Shown: piece by piece, positions 23,336 to 35,345 of the stretch
Numbering within the stretch: the first letter of the stretch is position 1
How the letters are laid out: each line of letters opens with the position of its first letter
Notes under the pieces: model-generated
The model's input: only the letters and a program-made list of their open reading frames with translations
Database searches by the model: none
What the model was told of the DNA's origin: nothing
Made by a program: the position numbers and the translations under genes
Origin: Carposina sasakii
Taxonomy: Eukaryota; Arthropoda; Insecta; Lepidoptera; Carposinidae
DNA: 64,000 bases
Reading direction: 5' to 3'
NCBI GenBank assembly: GCA_014607495.2
Contig: CP053153.1
Coordinates: 806,001-870,000 of the forward strand

Positions 23336-23837
23336 TGCACAGGTATTTATGATTTATCTACTTTCTTTGAGGTCTCTCATGTTTCCCGAGTGAGAAAATA
23401 GCTTTTCGTAAAAAATCTCGATTACGCGGTGGAACAAGTGCCTTATACCAAAACTAAACTGTGTCATATAAAAAGCAGTGGCACTCCGTGTCACACAATA
23501 ATTTTATTGACAGGCGAATCACAATAGAACGGACCATAGTCCCACGTAACCGAGTGAAAAAGTCGCATCGTTTTTAATACAGCTTATGTAATTCATTGTA
23601 AATCGTTTTGCTACCGTACCGTTATAACCATTTATTTATTTAAAATGCTTTTACCTCCTAGTAGTGTAACTTGTCATAAGTTAGTTTCGAGGTTTCTAAA
23701 TGGTTAATTGCTTTATCTACAAGTACTAATACATATCATATATTTAAGCTGCCTTCGATCTTTCGATGATACAATCTGTTAAGTGTAATCTGGGCATATA
23801 GGTATATTTAACAGTGTACTTATAGTTCACTATTTTT

Positions 23838-24082
23838 ATATTTTTATATAAATATTCACACACTACACAACACATTAACCTAGTCCCACATTAAGATCCC
23901 TAAGGTCTTGTGTCGTGGGTACTAAGCAACGGTATATAAATACATAGATAAGTATAGAAACATCCATGACTCGGAAACAAACATCAATATTCATCATATC
24001 AATGTTTGCACCTACCGGGATTCGAACCCAGGACCTATGGCGTCGCAGGCAGGGTCACTACCTACTAGACCAAGCGGCCGTC
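23838..24082 (-). mobile_element. tRNA-derived SINE, GGCCGATTGG family (segment A)
   Basis: On the minus strand the tRNA-like head contains the A-box region and the B-box GGTTCGAATCCCGGTAGGTG, followed by a body with CGAGTCATGGATGTTT and GTACCCACGACACAAGACCT and a GTGTGTGAAT-type end. The 5' edge is GACGGCCG at 24,082. Other copies: 36,615-36,852, the split copy around the LTR element, and 62,812-63,050. Confidence 0.8.
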
Positions 24083-24106
24083 AACTATTACAGTTAAGTA
24101 AACATA

Positions 24107-24390
24107 CATATCGAGGGGTGAAAGGCTATTTGGGATCGTCGTTCGTCGTCCGTTGCAGTCCACTGCTGGACGTAGGCCTCCCCCAGTGTACGCCACATGG
24201 CTCGATCTCCCGTTTTTGGCATCCAGTCGCTACCAGCCGTCTTTAAGCCATCGGTCCATCTGGCCGGAGGGCGCTAACGCTACGGTGCCGAGGCGCGGTC
24301 TCCATTCGAGAACCCATTTACTCCAAGCAATGGGATAAGCGCCATATATATAAATGGCTTATCCCAAATAGCCTTTCACCCCTCGATATG
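24107..24390. mobile_element. Foldback element enclosing a minus-strand RTE tail (segment A)
   Basis: Perfect 30-bp arms at 24,107-24,136 and 24,361-24,390 begin CATATCGAGGGGTGAAAGGC. Between them lies a piece of an RTE 3' region in reverse orientation (CAGTCCACTGCTGGACGTAG, then TCTGGCCGGAGGGCGCTAAC), followed by a smaller hairpin, GGGATAAGCGCCAT and ATGGCTTATCCC. The LINE probably inserted into a MITE. Counterpart 36,877-37,162. Confidence 0.7.
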
Positions 24391-24570
24391 TATACACACG
24401 GCTGTGTTCCCGAACTTCGGTAGCCAGAACTGCAGGATGAAGAAGATCTCACGGTCACGTTAAGCATAGCGGGGATAGATGTAGGAAATGATAAGTGAAA
24501 ACTTGCTAGCTTATCGACTGAGAGAATGCCAGAGTTCCTTGGAAGCAGATGCAGCTGATGTAATCTAGTA
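24391..24570 (-). repeat. High-copy interspersed repeat (GGCGATAAGC family, segment A)
   Basis: The complement carries the family motifs. Seen on the plus strand: TATACACACGGCTGTGTTCC, GAACTGCAGGATGAAGAAG, GTAGGAAATGATAAGTGAAA and CTTGCTAGCTTATCGACTGA. Confidence 0.6.
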
Positions 24571-24920
24571 AAGACCCGCTTTTTTTACTATCCAAAATCC
24601 CACATATTTCTTAACTCAAACTTGTTTATATATCTAAATCTAAATAAACGTAAGTTGAGTAACCTTATAACGCGAAATAAGCAAAAACTTTCTTATGATA
24701 TCAGCGTAGTGAATTGTCGGTCAGCGAACTGCCGCGGATTTTTTCTTTTATTACAACTAAACAATCGACTGTAGTTTTTTTTATAACGAGCTTGTTTTAT
24801 CAGCATGAATTGTCATTTTATATTGTCAATGGAATTTGGCTTTAAAATTCTGATAACTTTATCTAGTACGTAGGTACAAATTGTCGTGTGGTGTGGTGCA
24901 GAGTAGAAAAACACGACAAA
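24571..24920. other. No recognised feature (segment A)
   Basis: No coding region or window-level repeat was seen. Confidence 0.4.
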
Positions 24921-24924
24921 CATG

Positions 24925-25137
24925 TTTGCGCGTGGGTATCGTAAGAGGCGATTAAGGGTTTCTAGGATGTGAGCAGCACCTCCTTCCGTGTTGACAACGT
25001 AGTTCGAATATTACCCTGTGGTCACCTACCCACCTGCCCAGCATGGTGACTATGGGCAAAAGCCCCCTAATGACAGTAGCCTTAAAGCGTACCCTGGTGG
25101 TGGTCTACGTCCAGCAGTGAACTGCAATAGGCTGGGT
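24925..25137 (+). repeat. LINE 3' end (segment A)
   Basis: Diverged tail: GCGTGGGTATCGTAAGAGGC, GTGGTCACCTACCCACCTGC, CTACGTCCAGCAGTGAACTG and CAATAGGCTGGG. The older divergence and lack of a clean microsatellite suggest an old insertion. Counterpart 37,704-37,920. Confidence 0.7.
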
Positions 25138-25542
25138 TAACACTAGTTATACGTAATTAAAAAAAATAACTTTCTGAATAGTTATAAAAAATGTCTTTAC
25201 TTTTATGTTCAATGTATTCGAATTACAACATAATTTTTGCTTAATAGACTTAATGCGACATACTCGTATCCCTGATAAAAGGAAGTCCAATTATTTAAAA
25301 GCACCTTACACCATTGAATAAAATTATTAGTACGTGATAAACACTGAAGTTAAATTTGCCTCTACCGGAAACAATAACCTGAGCGTTAACATGCCCGAAG
25401 CTGTGTATAAACAAGAATGACCTCGACAAATAAATAAAAACCTATCTAAATGGGCGTACTATTCGAATTACTGTAATAACCATAATGGATATTAACATAA
25501 ACTATTAATTATTAGACGTTAGGTCATATAAAATAGTTCAGG
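25138..25542. other. Unrecognised DNA up to the gap edge (segment A)
   Basis: It contains no recognised feature and ends at ATAGTTCAGG. The same point in segment B (38,328) continues into CAGCAGACTAAAAG. Confidence 0.5.
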
Positions 25543-26042
25543 NNNNNNNNNNNNNNNNNNNNNNNNNNNNNNNNNNNNNNNNNNNNNNNNNNNNNNNNNN
25601 NNNNNNNNNNNNNNNNNNNNNNNNNNNNNNNNNNNNNNNNNNNNNNNNNNNNNNNNNNNNNNNNNNNNNNNNNNNNNNNNNNNNNNNNNNNNNNNNNNNN
25701 NNNNNNNNNNNNNNNNNNNNNNNNNNNNNNNNNNNNNNNNNNNNNNNNNNNNNNNNNNNNNNNNNNNNNNNNNNNNNNNNNNNNNNNNNNNNNNNNNNNN
25801 NNNNNNNNNNNNNNNNNNNNNNNNNNNNNNNNNNNNNNNNNNNNNNNNNNNNNNNNNNNNNNNNNNNNNNNNNNNNNNNNNNNNNNNNNNNNNNNNNNNN
25901 NNNNNNNNNNNNNNNNNNNNNNNNNNNNNNNNNNNNNNNNNNNNNNNNNNNNNNNNNNNNNNNNNNNNNNNNNNNNNNNNNNNNNNNNNNNNNNNNNNNN
26001 NNNNNNNNNNNNNNNNNNNNNNNNNNNNNNNNNNNNNNNNNN
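25543..26042. other. Assembly gap, exactly 500 N
   Basis: A run of 500 undetermined bases. The round number suggests a placeholder of unknown true length. Confidence 0.99.
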
Positions 26043-26867
26043 AACCTACCGGAATTCACAGAAATTTCATAAGAATCGGTAAAGTCATTTCGAAGGAGTT
26101 CGTAGTAGAAACACCGTGTCACGAGAATTTTATACATGCAGGCGAGAGCGATAAGTTAGAGGTAGCACCACCAGTAGGGTTTGGTGCTACAGGATCCATG
26201 GCGCAGGTACTCGAGTAAGACAAGAGATGTGAATAGTGAACTTTGTATTTCCAAAATTACAGTGAAGTATAACGGTAGGCGAACCGACAGATTCGTTAGG
26301 CGAGACGTGTTAATACGACAACGGTTCGATTCAGAATGCCCTCCTCGCCTAACGACTCCATCCACGTGAACCATCACCGGTAATGACGTCACGGACGTTC
26401 GTCTTCCGTTTTACAATAAAATTAAACTAAGTACAAAAATCAAATAACACCCTTTTATTTCATTTAGGCTACGATTAATACGACATACATATATCTTGGA
26501 AGTCACTGCAATTCAGATTAGTGGAGCAAGCACGAACCTCCCGATAGTCCGTAAAGCTATCAGCAAACTGTCAAATCTCATAGATTTTGTTTGCTAGTCG
26601 CTAGCGTTTACGCCGCGTAAAAAGGTTCATGCTACCCTATAGTTCAGCCCATTTTGCCGTGAAAAGGATAGAGACCGACACGCCTACGTACATATTAAAA
26701 CTCCCAAACATTCTCTGACCTGTATACACAATCATTTTGCAATAAACATAGATCTATAAGCTTGATAAAATCTGGCGTTAAATGTTAATCAGGGTTTACG
26801 TAACTTTAAACATAATTGTTTTACACATTGTTCTTAGAGTCAGTTATACCAAATACTTACTTTGCAC

Positions 26868-26965
26868 GATGGCGCTAGTTACTATGTGTATGATTACATT
26901 TCCGTGTAACTGCATACAAAAAATGTTAGTTCCGAAATCGGATACGGGAGTTACTATATGAAACG
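26868..26965 (+). repeat. Interspersed repeat, same family as 3.8 kb (segment B)
   Basis: Allelic counterpart of 14,599-14,690. Confidence 0.6.
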
Positions 26966-27151
26966 GACTCTCCTGATCTGTCTTATCGATCAGATAGACG
27001 GACAGACGAGATCGATGATGGGCTTCTGTGTTGATTGACTTTATCAGCTCATCGGAGAGTTATTAAAATGCTCGAGCATTTCATTATGATAATAGAGTTG
27101 GCAACACTTGTGTAATCTGAGGTTGTAGGAGCTACCTTTGAAAATATGGTA

Positions 27152-27289
27152 GATTCCGGCAGTCACACTTAAACCTAAACGTAAAATTAGTCCTACCTGT
27201 CCTTTTTTCTCTCAGCCATTTATGTTAAGAACGGAGAGAGATAGACCTGATTAAGATTAGGTTTAGGTTTAAGTGTGACTGCCGGAATC
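27152..27289. mobile_element. Hairpin MITE with long arms (segment B)
   Basis: Counterpart of 14,875-15,001. Total 138 bp here because ATTAAGATTAG-like extra bases precede the right arm. Confidence 0.75.
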
Positions 27290-27489
27290 GACCCTATAAT
27301 TTTTTACATTTTAGTTCATTATACAGACGTACTGTGTACATTCACGTGTAAATTCGATATAGAAACATCAGAAAACCCTTACTTACAGACAAATGGCTGA
27401 AATTGTATGAAATTAATATACGTACCTACTAATGTATAGATAGGTAGATGGATATCCAAGGGAATGGGAATATCGAAGGGGATATTATC

Positions 27490-27657
27490 GGCAAGCGCAG
27501 CGTGGGAAGGCCACCCGCGAGGTGGGACGGATGACCTGGCCAAGGTTGCGGGCGTCGGTTGGATGCAGGCTGCTTCCGACCGGTCGGAATGGAGGTTGTT
27601 GGGGGAGGCCTATGTCCAACAGTGGACTTCTCAGGGCTGTAAATGATGATGATGATG
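27490..27657 (+). mobile_element. LINE 3' tail insertion absent from segment A
   Basis: A 168-bp insertion that reads GGCAAGCGCAGCGTGGGAAG through GGAGGCCTATGTCCAACAGT and ends in a GAT run. It is flanked by 6-bp direct repeats ATTATC at 27,484-27,489 and 27,658-27,663. Segment A has the single, uninterrupted ATTATC. These are the marks of target-primed insertion of a 5'-truncated LINE, probably an RTE relative. The 60-codon open frame at 27,464-27,646 is part of it, a remnant of the LINE C-terminus. Confidence 0.85.
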
Positions 27658-28186
27658 ATTATCCATGTACATTTCCAACGTAAAAATAAGTTTAATCTTT
27701 TGGTTGATATTAGGTATATAGAATGATTAAATAGATAGCGTAATGTAGAGGCATTAAATTACATTTACTTCCCTATAATATCTTAAACTTTAGTTTCGTA
27801 CTTTATTGGTAGAAATTACTTAGTACATAACACTTAGTTCGCTGTGAGTGCAATGCAAGCATTTTATTTACTTGTGCCTACGTATACTTCTTAGTTTTTG
27901 CCACTAGATAGCATAATTTGCATATTACGTATACGAGTAACATACGTGTTTCCGAACAACTAACTTATACATAATGTTACATCACCCTACTTTGATTTTC
28001 TAAGCCCTTCCATGCTTCTATGCATTTGGCGTTTGTTCTTAAAACAGATTTTATCATGGTTCCGCATTCAGAATTTGTAACACGAACACGCGTAAATCAC
28101 AAAGGTACTAGTATACGGTTGAGTATAGTGTAGATCATACGAGTAGGTATATGAGATAAGCTGTACTCGAGAGTTGTCACGAATCG

Positions 28187-29305
28187 TTTGAGATTTGACG
28201 CCTTCCAGCCACTGGAACAGGCCGGGTTTCGCAAAGGCTACAGCACCGTGGACCACATCCATACTGTACGGCAGGTTATACAGAACTCGGAGGAGTATAA
28301 CCAACCGCTGTGTATGGCTTTTGTAGACTACGAGAAAGCCTTCGACTCCATCGAAACCTGGGCCATTTTGGAATCATTGCAGCGATGCCAAATTGACTGG
28401 CGATATGTGGAGGTGCTGAGTAATATCTACCAAATGGCAACCATGTCCGTTCAAGTCCAAACCCACCAAACAAGACCGATCCAATTACTCCGAGGTGTGA
28501 GACAGGGTGACGTAATATCCCCGAAACTCTTCACCAACGCGATGGAGGACGTCTTCAAGACGCTACAGTGGGATGGACTAGGTATCAACGTCAATGGTGA
28601 ATGTCTCCGCTTTGCAGACGAATAGTTTTGATGGCTGAATCGCTGCAGAACCTACAAAAAATGCTGTCTAGTCTCAATGCTGCCTCGAGGCGTGTGGTAC
28701 TCGGGATGAACCTGGACAAGACCAAGGTAATATTCAATCGACACATCATCCCTGAGCCGATATCCGTCGAAGGTGTAGCCCTAGAAGTTGTTCAGAAGTA
28801 TGTATACCTTGGGCAAATATTGCAGTTGGGTAAGGACAACTTGGGCAGCTTGGGTGGGCAGCGTTTGGGATGTTGCGTCATATCTAGACGTGGAACCTGA
28901 CGGTGGAGCTGGCTCACCGATTACATGTCAATCAGAGAGCTATGGAAAGGTCAATGCTCGGAATCTCGCGAGTGGACAAAGTCCGAAACGAGATTATCGG
29001 GCAGAAGACCAAAGTGACAGACATAGTCTCGAAATGTAGCAGACTGAAGTGGCAGTGGGCCGGCTACATCTGTCGTAGAACCGATGGACGGTGGAGTAAA
29101 CGGGTTCTCGAATGGAGACCGCGTCTCGGCAAGCATAGCGTTGGGCGCCCTCCGGCCAGATGTACCGATGACTTAAAGAGGACGGCTGGTAGTGACTGAA
29201 TGGCAAAAACGGAAAAAAAGGAGATTGAGCCATGTGGCTTACACTGGGGGAGGCCTACGTCCAGCAGTAGACTGCAATAGGCTGACGATGATGATGATAT
29301 TATTC
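28187..29305 (+). pseudogene. 5'-truncated RTE-type LINE, reverse transcriptase part (segment B)
   Basis: Counterpart of 15,729-16,815. This copy keeps a longer open start, with the RT motif LEQAGFRKGYSTVDHIHTV from 28,188, which segment A has lost by a small deletion. The first catalytic Asp lies in FVDYEKAFDS. The frame breaks at the same FADE-stop point (about 28,620) as in segment A, so that one-base loss predates the separation of the two copies. Later frames at 28,601-28,900 and 28,903-29,199 carry the C-terminal part, and the tail ends in GACGATGATGATGATA near 29,297. No endonuclease domain is present. Confidence 0.85.
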
Positions 29306-29420
29306 ATTTTCATGTAAGAAGGATTACGGATTTTTAAGGAACTACATGAAAATGTATACAACAATGTAAATATGGCATAGAAACTTGCACCTATGTCAGG
29401 TGCCTTCTTACGTGAAAAGG

Positions 29421-29675
29421 ACGCGTGGTGCCGGCAGAGTAGAGTTTGTACCACCGCTGCCTGCTCGTGGGTATCGTACGAAGCGATTAAGGGTTTTCAG
29501 GAGGTGGGCAGCAGCGCCTCCCGTGCTGACAACATAGTCCGAAAATCACACTGTGGTCACCAACCCGCCTGCACAACGTGGTGACTATGTGCAAAAACTA
29601 TGGCAGTAGCTTTGTGGCGTGCCCTGGGAGAGGCCTACATCCAGCAGTGGACTGCAATAGGCTGAAGAAGAATAT
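29421..29675 (+). repeat. Second LINE 3' end (segment B)
   Basis: Counterpart of 16,938-17,195, here ending GCAATAGGCTGAAGAAGAAT. Confidence 0.75.
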
Positions 29676-30736
29676 AAATTGGTCAATGTGTTCTTCAAGC
29701 TCAATTAAGCAATATACGTTTGTTTCTTCTACTCATACAGGAAATCGCATAATATCACCGAACTTCCTTATAAACATAAACAAATTCAACAGGATTTCCT
29801 GTAGGTATAGTTTTGAGATGAGTTTTATAGATACAGAAAATTTATTAATCAATAGGTTTACTGCTCCGTTTAATGACTCTTTAACTAAAGTTAAACAGCT
29901 TTTACATCCTCCAAGTAGCCATTAACTATCGTGGGAATAAATCCGCGTAACAAGAAAGTAATTTATGGCCGTACCGGTTAACGAACGATGCTGTGGAGCA
30001 ATCAGCGTATTGCAATTAGATTGCGTTTGGGCTATGTTAATTGTTAACTAATCGAGAAATACACGATACCATGACACATTACACCCACGACATTACGAAT
30101 CTTATTTTTGTTTTCTTGTCGTCAATGTTTACGAATTCTACGCATTCTCCTCGTCATTATGGACATTTTTCTTCATGGCAGCATGCCTGGAAGTTGTCTG
30201 GTTCCAAGATATTGAGATCCAAATGCAAGTAGACGCGGGTATTTAAAATTTTTCACAAATGTAGTCCTGCCTTAGAAAAAGGATAAGTCTTTAGAAAATA
30301 AGGAATTCTAAAGTTCAGATGACGATGTCGTGAGTAGCCGCTAGTATATAATAAACCTGTCATGTACACCCTAGGCTACAAAATATCGTAACAAATTACG
30401 ACATAAAATGCATTTACTCACACCTGTCTAGAATATAATACATGCAAGTACATAGGCGTTCACTGACTATTAAAGATAATGTATTTTTTAAGCAATGATT
30501 AATGTTTAAACTAAACGACTACCGGACCGTCTAGACTAGATATATTATCTTAACTAACCCACGGCAATATTACTTAAGATTTAGATTAATAAAAAGTGGC
30601 GGCAGACTCACTATTTACAAGGTGGAACTTAATAGGGTAACTGATAATGAGGCATTTTTCAAACTCCTGTGTACCCTTGCTCGTATGATGGCCCGTTCGG
30701 CGCTGTCTGTCACTGTTTGAGCTTCCACATGATTAT
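29676..30736. other. No recognised feature (segment B)
   Basis: Counterpart of 17,196-18,185 with about 60 additional bases near 29,797-29,868. Open frames here have no recognised domain. Confidence 0.4.
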
Positions 30737-30737
30737 A

Positions 30738-30997
30738 CAGGATGTAACAAAAAGGGTATGTTAAGCGAAAATCTACGTGAATAGTCCACTGTAGAGAACC
30801 TATACACCAAATTTGAGACTCGAAATCACAAGTTTATTTTTCAAGATTGTATGAAAATTTCTGAGATATTTCAAAATTCTCCATACTATAGGGAAAAATA
30901 AACATGTGATTTCGAGTCTCAAATTTTGTGGATAGGTTCTCTATAGTGGGCTATTTACGTAGCTTTTCGCTTAACATACCCTTTTTGTTACACCCTG
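30738..30997. mobile_element. 260-bp TA-flanked MITE (CCCTGTATA family, segment B)
   Basis: Same element and TA flanks as at 18,190-18,449. Confidence 0.85.
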
Positions 30998-31085
30998 TAT
31001 ACTGGGTTTTGTTACAATAATTTAAGTCATATGTGCCTTATGCCTCCATTTCCTCATTTAGATTCATAGTCACGCCCATCATCCA

Positions 31086-31629
31086 CTAAATGTGGGGCAG
31101 AAGTGTGCAAAATACACACCAGTTATCCTATTAAATGTGGGGCAGAAGTGTGCAAAGTACACACCAGTTAGCCTATTAAATGTGGGGCAGAAGTGTGCAA
31201 AGTACACACCAGTTAGCCTATTAAATGTGGGGCAAAAGTGTGCAAAGTACACACCAGTTAGCCTATTAAATGTGGGCAAAAGTGTGCAAAGTACACACCA
31301 GTTAGCCTATTAAATGTGGGCAGAAGTGTGCAAAGTACACACCAGTTAGCCTATTAAATGTGGGGCAAAAGTGTGCAAAGTACACACCAGTTAGCCTATT
31401 AAATGTGGGGCAAAAGTGTGCAAAGTACACACCAGTTAGCCTATTAAATGTGGGGCAAAAGTGTGCAAAGTACACACCAGTTAGCCTATTAAATGTGGGG
31501 CAGAAGTGTGCAAAGTACACACCAGTTAGCCTATTAAATGTGGGGCAAAAGTGTGCAAAGTACACACCAGTTAGCCTATTAAATGTGGGGCAAAAGTGTG
31601 CAAAGTACACACCAGTTAGCCTATTAAAT
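31086..31629 (+). repeat. 45-bp satellite array, 12 regular units
   Basis: About 12 head-to-tail units of 45 bp (GTGTGCAAAGTACACACCAG, TTAGCCTATTAAATGTGGGG, CAAAA), two of them 44 bp. Within each unit GTGTG and CACAC can pair over the spacer CAAAGTA. Because 45 is a multiple of three, both strands show long open frames (for example 31,302-31,634 minus), which are artefacts of periodicity. Confidence 0.95.
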
Positions 31630-31649
31630 CCCACATATTAGTTATTAGT

Positions 31650-31925
31650 TCATTCTTTACTAGTGGGCGCCCGCGACTCCGTCCGCGTGGATTACAGAAA
31701 AAGCAAAATGTCGAAATTATCCGGGATAAAAACATTTTCCCGGGATAAAAAGTAGCCTAAAACTGCGTCGAAATCGCTTCAGACGTTTCTGAGATTAGCG
31801 TGCACAAACGCACAGACAAACAGACAAAAATTCCAAAAATCATTATTTTGGGTACTATTGCGTTGATAAAGGTCTCCTATAATATTTTTTCTCATATATC
31901 TTCCATGTACAGACAGCGATCCGTT
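31650..31925 (+). repeat. Interspersed repeat, ACTAGTGGACGCCCGCGAC family (segment B)
   Basis: Counterpart of 18,930-19,200, with the start ACTAGTGGGCGCCCGCGACT. Confidence 0.7.
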
Positions 31926-33402
31926 ACATTTTTATTATATGTATAGATTGTTCACAACAGGTTTATATGTTCATTTAGTTTTATCCTTGAAAATAAGAAA
32001 ATATCTCTAAATAAAACTTTCAAATACATTCGGCATAGACTGGATAAAAAACACGCTAAAAACTAAACAATTAACAATAATTAATAGTGTTTAGGTACAA
32101 ATAAGTGGCTACAGCAATTATGTGAAAAAAACCACGGAACCTACACAATCCACATACATGCCGGAAGGTATCTTCCTTAAGTTTTTATACAAAAGGTACA
32201 TTAAGAAGGCGAGAATATTGTAGATCTGTTGTTTTACAAGTCTCACGAGTCTTTGGAATAAAAATGATGAAAATTGCAAAAAACATAATTTGAAAAATCC
32301 AAAAACCCGTCATATACGGCTGTATTTCCGAAATGGGGTAGCCAAATATACAAGATCACACAGAAGCAAAGTAAACGTAAGTAATTTGAAATTATTTCTG
32401 TGATAATTTGCTGAATTCAAGATTTATGTCTTGTGACAGTTTTTTTAGTGGATGTGCGATATGTGTATAAACCAACCAATAACAAACAAACTATACTTGT
32501 AACGCGTCGACGAATACTCGAGTTCGTTCGTAAACGCTTCGATCCCGTGGCGTCACTTTCACTTGCCAAGGACGACCGCTTTCTCTCGCATTCCTGGAGT
32601 TCAAATGTTACTGTATCGAGGAAAAGGTTTATATTTAGATGTCATTGAAAGTGATATTCTGCTTATCATACAGCTGGAGTGGGAACAGGTATTTTTTAAG
32701 CTGGTAAAGTATGCGAAACCAGTCACGGGCCTGTACCACTGAATTTATTTTATGTACGCATTTTTTAAAATTGTCACTTAGCTATAACCGAGAAGGGTTG
32801 GCGTCAGGCAGGAAGCCAGCCAAATCTTGGCAATGTGAGTTTCGAAAGAAACTAGAGTTTGCCAACGCCATGAAAAATGGGATAAGGGCAGGGGTGATGA
32901 TGATGTGTCATTGGAACCGATATTCTTTTGATACAGCTGGAGTGGGAACAGGTATTTTTTAAGCTGTTAAAATAGGCGAAACGTGGAGAGGAAGATGGCA
33001 GCGTTGTGCCTTGTCAGTGGCCAACCAGGGTCGCGTTGGTTGCTTCATACATACATACAAGATCAAGTCCATGATCGTTGAAGAGGCTGGGCAGAAGTAT
33101 GCAAAATTACATCCAATTAACTAGGGGTGAGCCTTCCACTGTTTTGGGAAAAATTCAAGAATATAGCGACAGGTAATGTTAGAAATGTTTCCAGGCGTTC
33201 TAAATAAGTTGCTGCATAAGAGAAGAGAATGGACTAAGGGTACAGACCTTAATGCCCTTAGAAAGTACTTTTATAATCCCATGGAGTGACTTTCACTTGG
33301 TAGAAGGACGTTTACTTTCACCCATTGTACTGGCACAGGTTTAGGCTTATAGAATGTTTTATGAAAGTGGTCATTATTAATTACTTAATGGTCCACTCTA
33401 CC
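31926..33402. other. Mostly unrecognised DNA with one 50-bp direct repeat (segment B)
   Basis: Counterpart of 19,201-20,680, including the two GCTGGAGTGGGAACAGGT copies near 32,672 and 32,936. The open frames at 32,433-32,648 and 32,711-32,962 show no recognised domain. Confidence 0.45.
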
Positions 33403-33585
33403 GTGCCTCACAATTCCAGTCCAAGAGACTTAGATTCTATTAGGGTAATGTATAGTCATGTACTACATTACTAATGTATTATAACGTATAGTAATGCAAT
33501 CTAAGTGTCAAGGGCTGGAATTGTGAGGCACCAACAAGTCTAATGGTGCATCGAAACTGTTAGTATGACATTAGCTAGCACTCAC
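33403..33585. mobile_element. Truncated CATAGAGG-family MITE (segment B)
   Basis: Counterpart of 20,683-20,865. Confidence 0.7.
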
Positions 33586-34012
33586 TTTACTAACATTAGT
33601 CTATTAGTATATTAGTCTATAAGTACTAGAGATATAAGTTATTTGATTTTACAGTGGAAATTTGTCTACAACCTGAGATTTTTTCACTAACTGACTAGAC
33701 AATACCACAATATTTACCTCAAAAATAATAGAAAGCAGAGATAATAGTGAGTAAATCAGTTGGTAGATTCAGTTTAAATTGCGACGCGTAGGCTAATTTG
33801 TAGGTTATGGCTCCATTAACCACAACAAGTCCCCGTAGTATCTTGCTTTATGTGCACTGCTTCACTTTCTTCGCTTCACAACAACAATCTAACTGACCAC
33901 CGGAAATTGTATCGAGTTGTTTCAATTTAACTTCATTAGCGCTTTTCTCTTCGGTTGTCATGATTGTTGTCTTATTTTTCTAACGTCATGACTTCGCCCG
34001 AGTCAATATTAC
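33586..34012. other. No recognised feature (segment B)
   Basis: Carries bases not found in segment A (GTGGAAATTTGTCTACAACC region near 33,655). Confidence 0.4.
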
Positions 34013-34500
34013 ATACATATAATCACGCCTTTATTCCTTACGGGATAGGCAGAGCACCAAGGGCCCGTAGGGCCACATGGTGCCACTTGTGACCAATTTT
34101 ATATAGTTGAGATGTACAAGTTCGGTTAGTAGTGACAGGTGGTCAGCCCATCGCCTACAAAACACCTCTTATCCCTCTACTGACTTGTACAGTATACCCG
34201 GGAAGAGAAGCAGCTGTAGTATTATACGTTTTTTTTCACTTCCAGAGCAGCATAGAAGAAACAACATTTATATCGCTTATCAATCTAAAGTAGTTATGTG
34301 CCTACTGATGAGGGGCTTCATTAGACACATCAGCTGCAACTACATAGCTACATCAGCGACAACTCTTATAGTTGACTATTTATAAGGAACTCCAGGCGAT
34401 AAGTTAGCAATTTGACATAGGTCATTTATATCTGTCATCGCTATGCTAAACATGCCTGTGGAAACCTTTTATAATCCAGCAGTTCTGGTTATCCAATTTG
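34013..34500 (+). repeat. LINE 3' fragment plus GGCGATAAGC repeat (segment B)
   Basis: Counterpart of 21,238-21,722. Confidence 0.55.
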
Positions 34501-34614
34501 GGAGGATTGCCAGGTTTATGAAAAAACATATAGTTAGTAGATTTTTTAAGATAGAATGGTACAAAGTCAGTGTTCACAGAATAAGTTGAATTACAACTAT
34601 TTATCTATCTATCT

Positions 34615-34845
34615 ATCCATAATATAAAAATGAATCGCTAAATGTGTTGGTAAGGGCGAATCTCGAGAACGGCTGAACCGATTTCGCAATTTTTTTTAGC
34701 GTATTCCTTGAAGTACAGGGATAGTTCTAACAGAGAGAAAAATTTAAAAAAATACCTGAACATGTCTAAAACATTCCTTTTTTTCTATTAGTTCAAAGGC
34801 GTGGGACAGGATCACGTCTGTCAGGTCCGCTAGTTTGTAATAAAA
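34615..34845. repeat. Interspersed repeat with GTCAGGTCCGCTAGTTT edge (segment B)
   Basis: Counterpart of 21,840-22,070. Confidence 0.5.
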
Positions 34846-35345
34846 ATAGATGTGTAAGAATTCCGTGTATGCCCGTTCCCTTAAAAAATTCTTTTACGTC
34901 ATATTACACTTTACCAAATATTCAATGATAATGGCAGGTAATTTACTTAAATGTTTACTTATTTAACATAGTTCTGAGGTAGAGTGAGGTAAAACATGTT
35001 GGGTCATACGCCATCTTATGTCGATGTCGAAGTGCGCAGAGGCACAAACGACGCGAATTGTGGAACAACTACTAAACTGTTGCTGGTCAAATATGAAGAA
35101 ATATGCGCGTGCGCAACACAGAAACAAATTAAGACAAGTGTATTACATATATAAACAGCTGTGTTCTAGAACTGTAGGTTCATAAAGGAGATCGTACAGC
35201 TACGTTTAGGTAGATACGTTTAAAAGTTTAGTACAGATGTAAAATTATTAGTAGTGCAATACCTGAGAGAAGGCCTCTGAGTTTCTTAGTCGACTCTTGA
35301 AAGGAAGGAGATGATGTACTCGTATATTTCAGTGAAGTCCTGCAT
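34846..35345. other. No recognised feature (segment B)
   Basis: Counterpart of 22,080-22,560. Confidence 0.4.

Larger units (their letters stand above)
13829..25542 (+). repeat. Segment A of a 12-kb direct duplication (left of gap)
   Basis: From TACCGAATA near 13,832 to GTTCAGG at 25,542 the order and sequence match 26,043-38,328, apart from scattered substitutions, small indels, a satellite length change and a few insertions. Segment A stops exactly at the first N and segment B begins exactly at the first base after the N run. This layout is what two contigs with overlapping allelic ends would give when placed in tandem. Confidence 0.9.

Noticed and set aside
25538..26137. 199-codon minus-strand frame
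   Set aside because: It mostly consists of the undetermined bases of the gap.
31086..31629. CRISPR-like array
   Set aside because: The units are 45-bp head-to-tail copies without unique spacers, in a eukaryotic repeat-rich setting. It is a satellite.
31302..31634. 110-residue repetitive protein on the minus strand, and matching plus-strand frames
   Set aside because: The satellite period is divisible by three, so open frames arise on both strands without selection.
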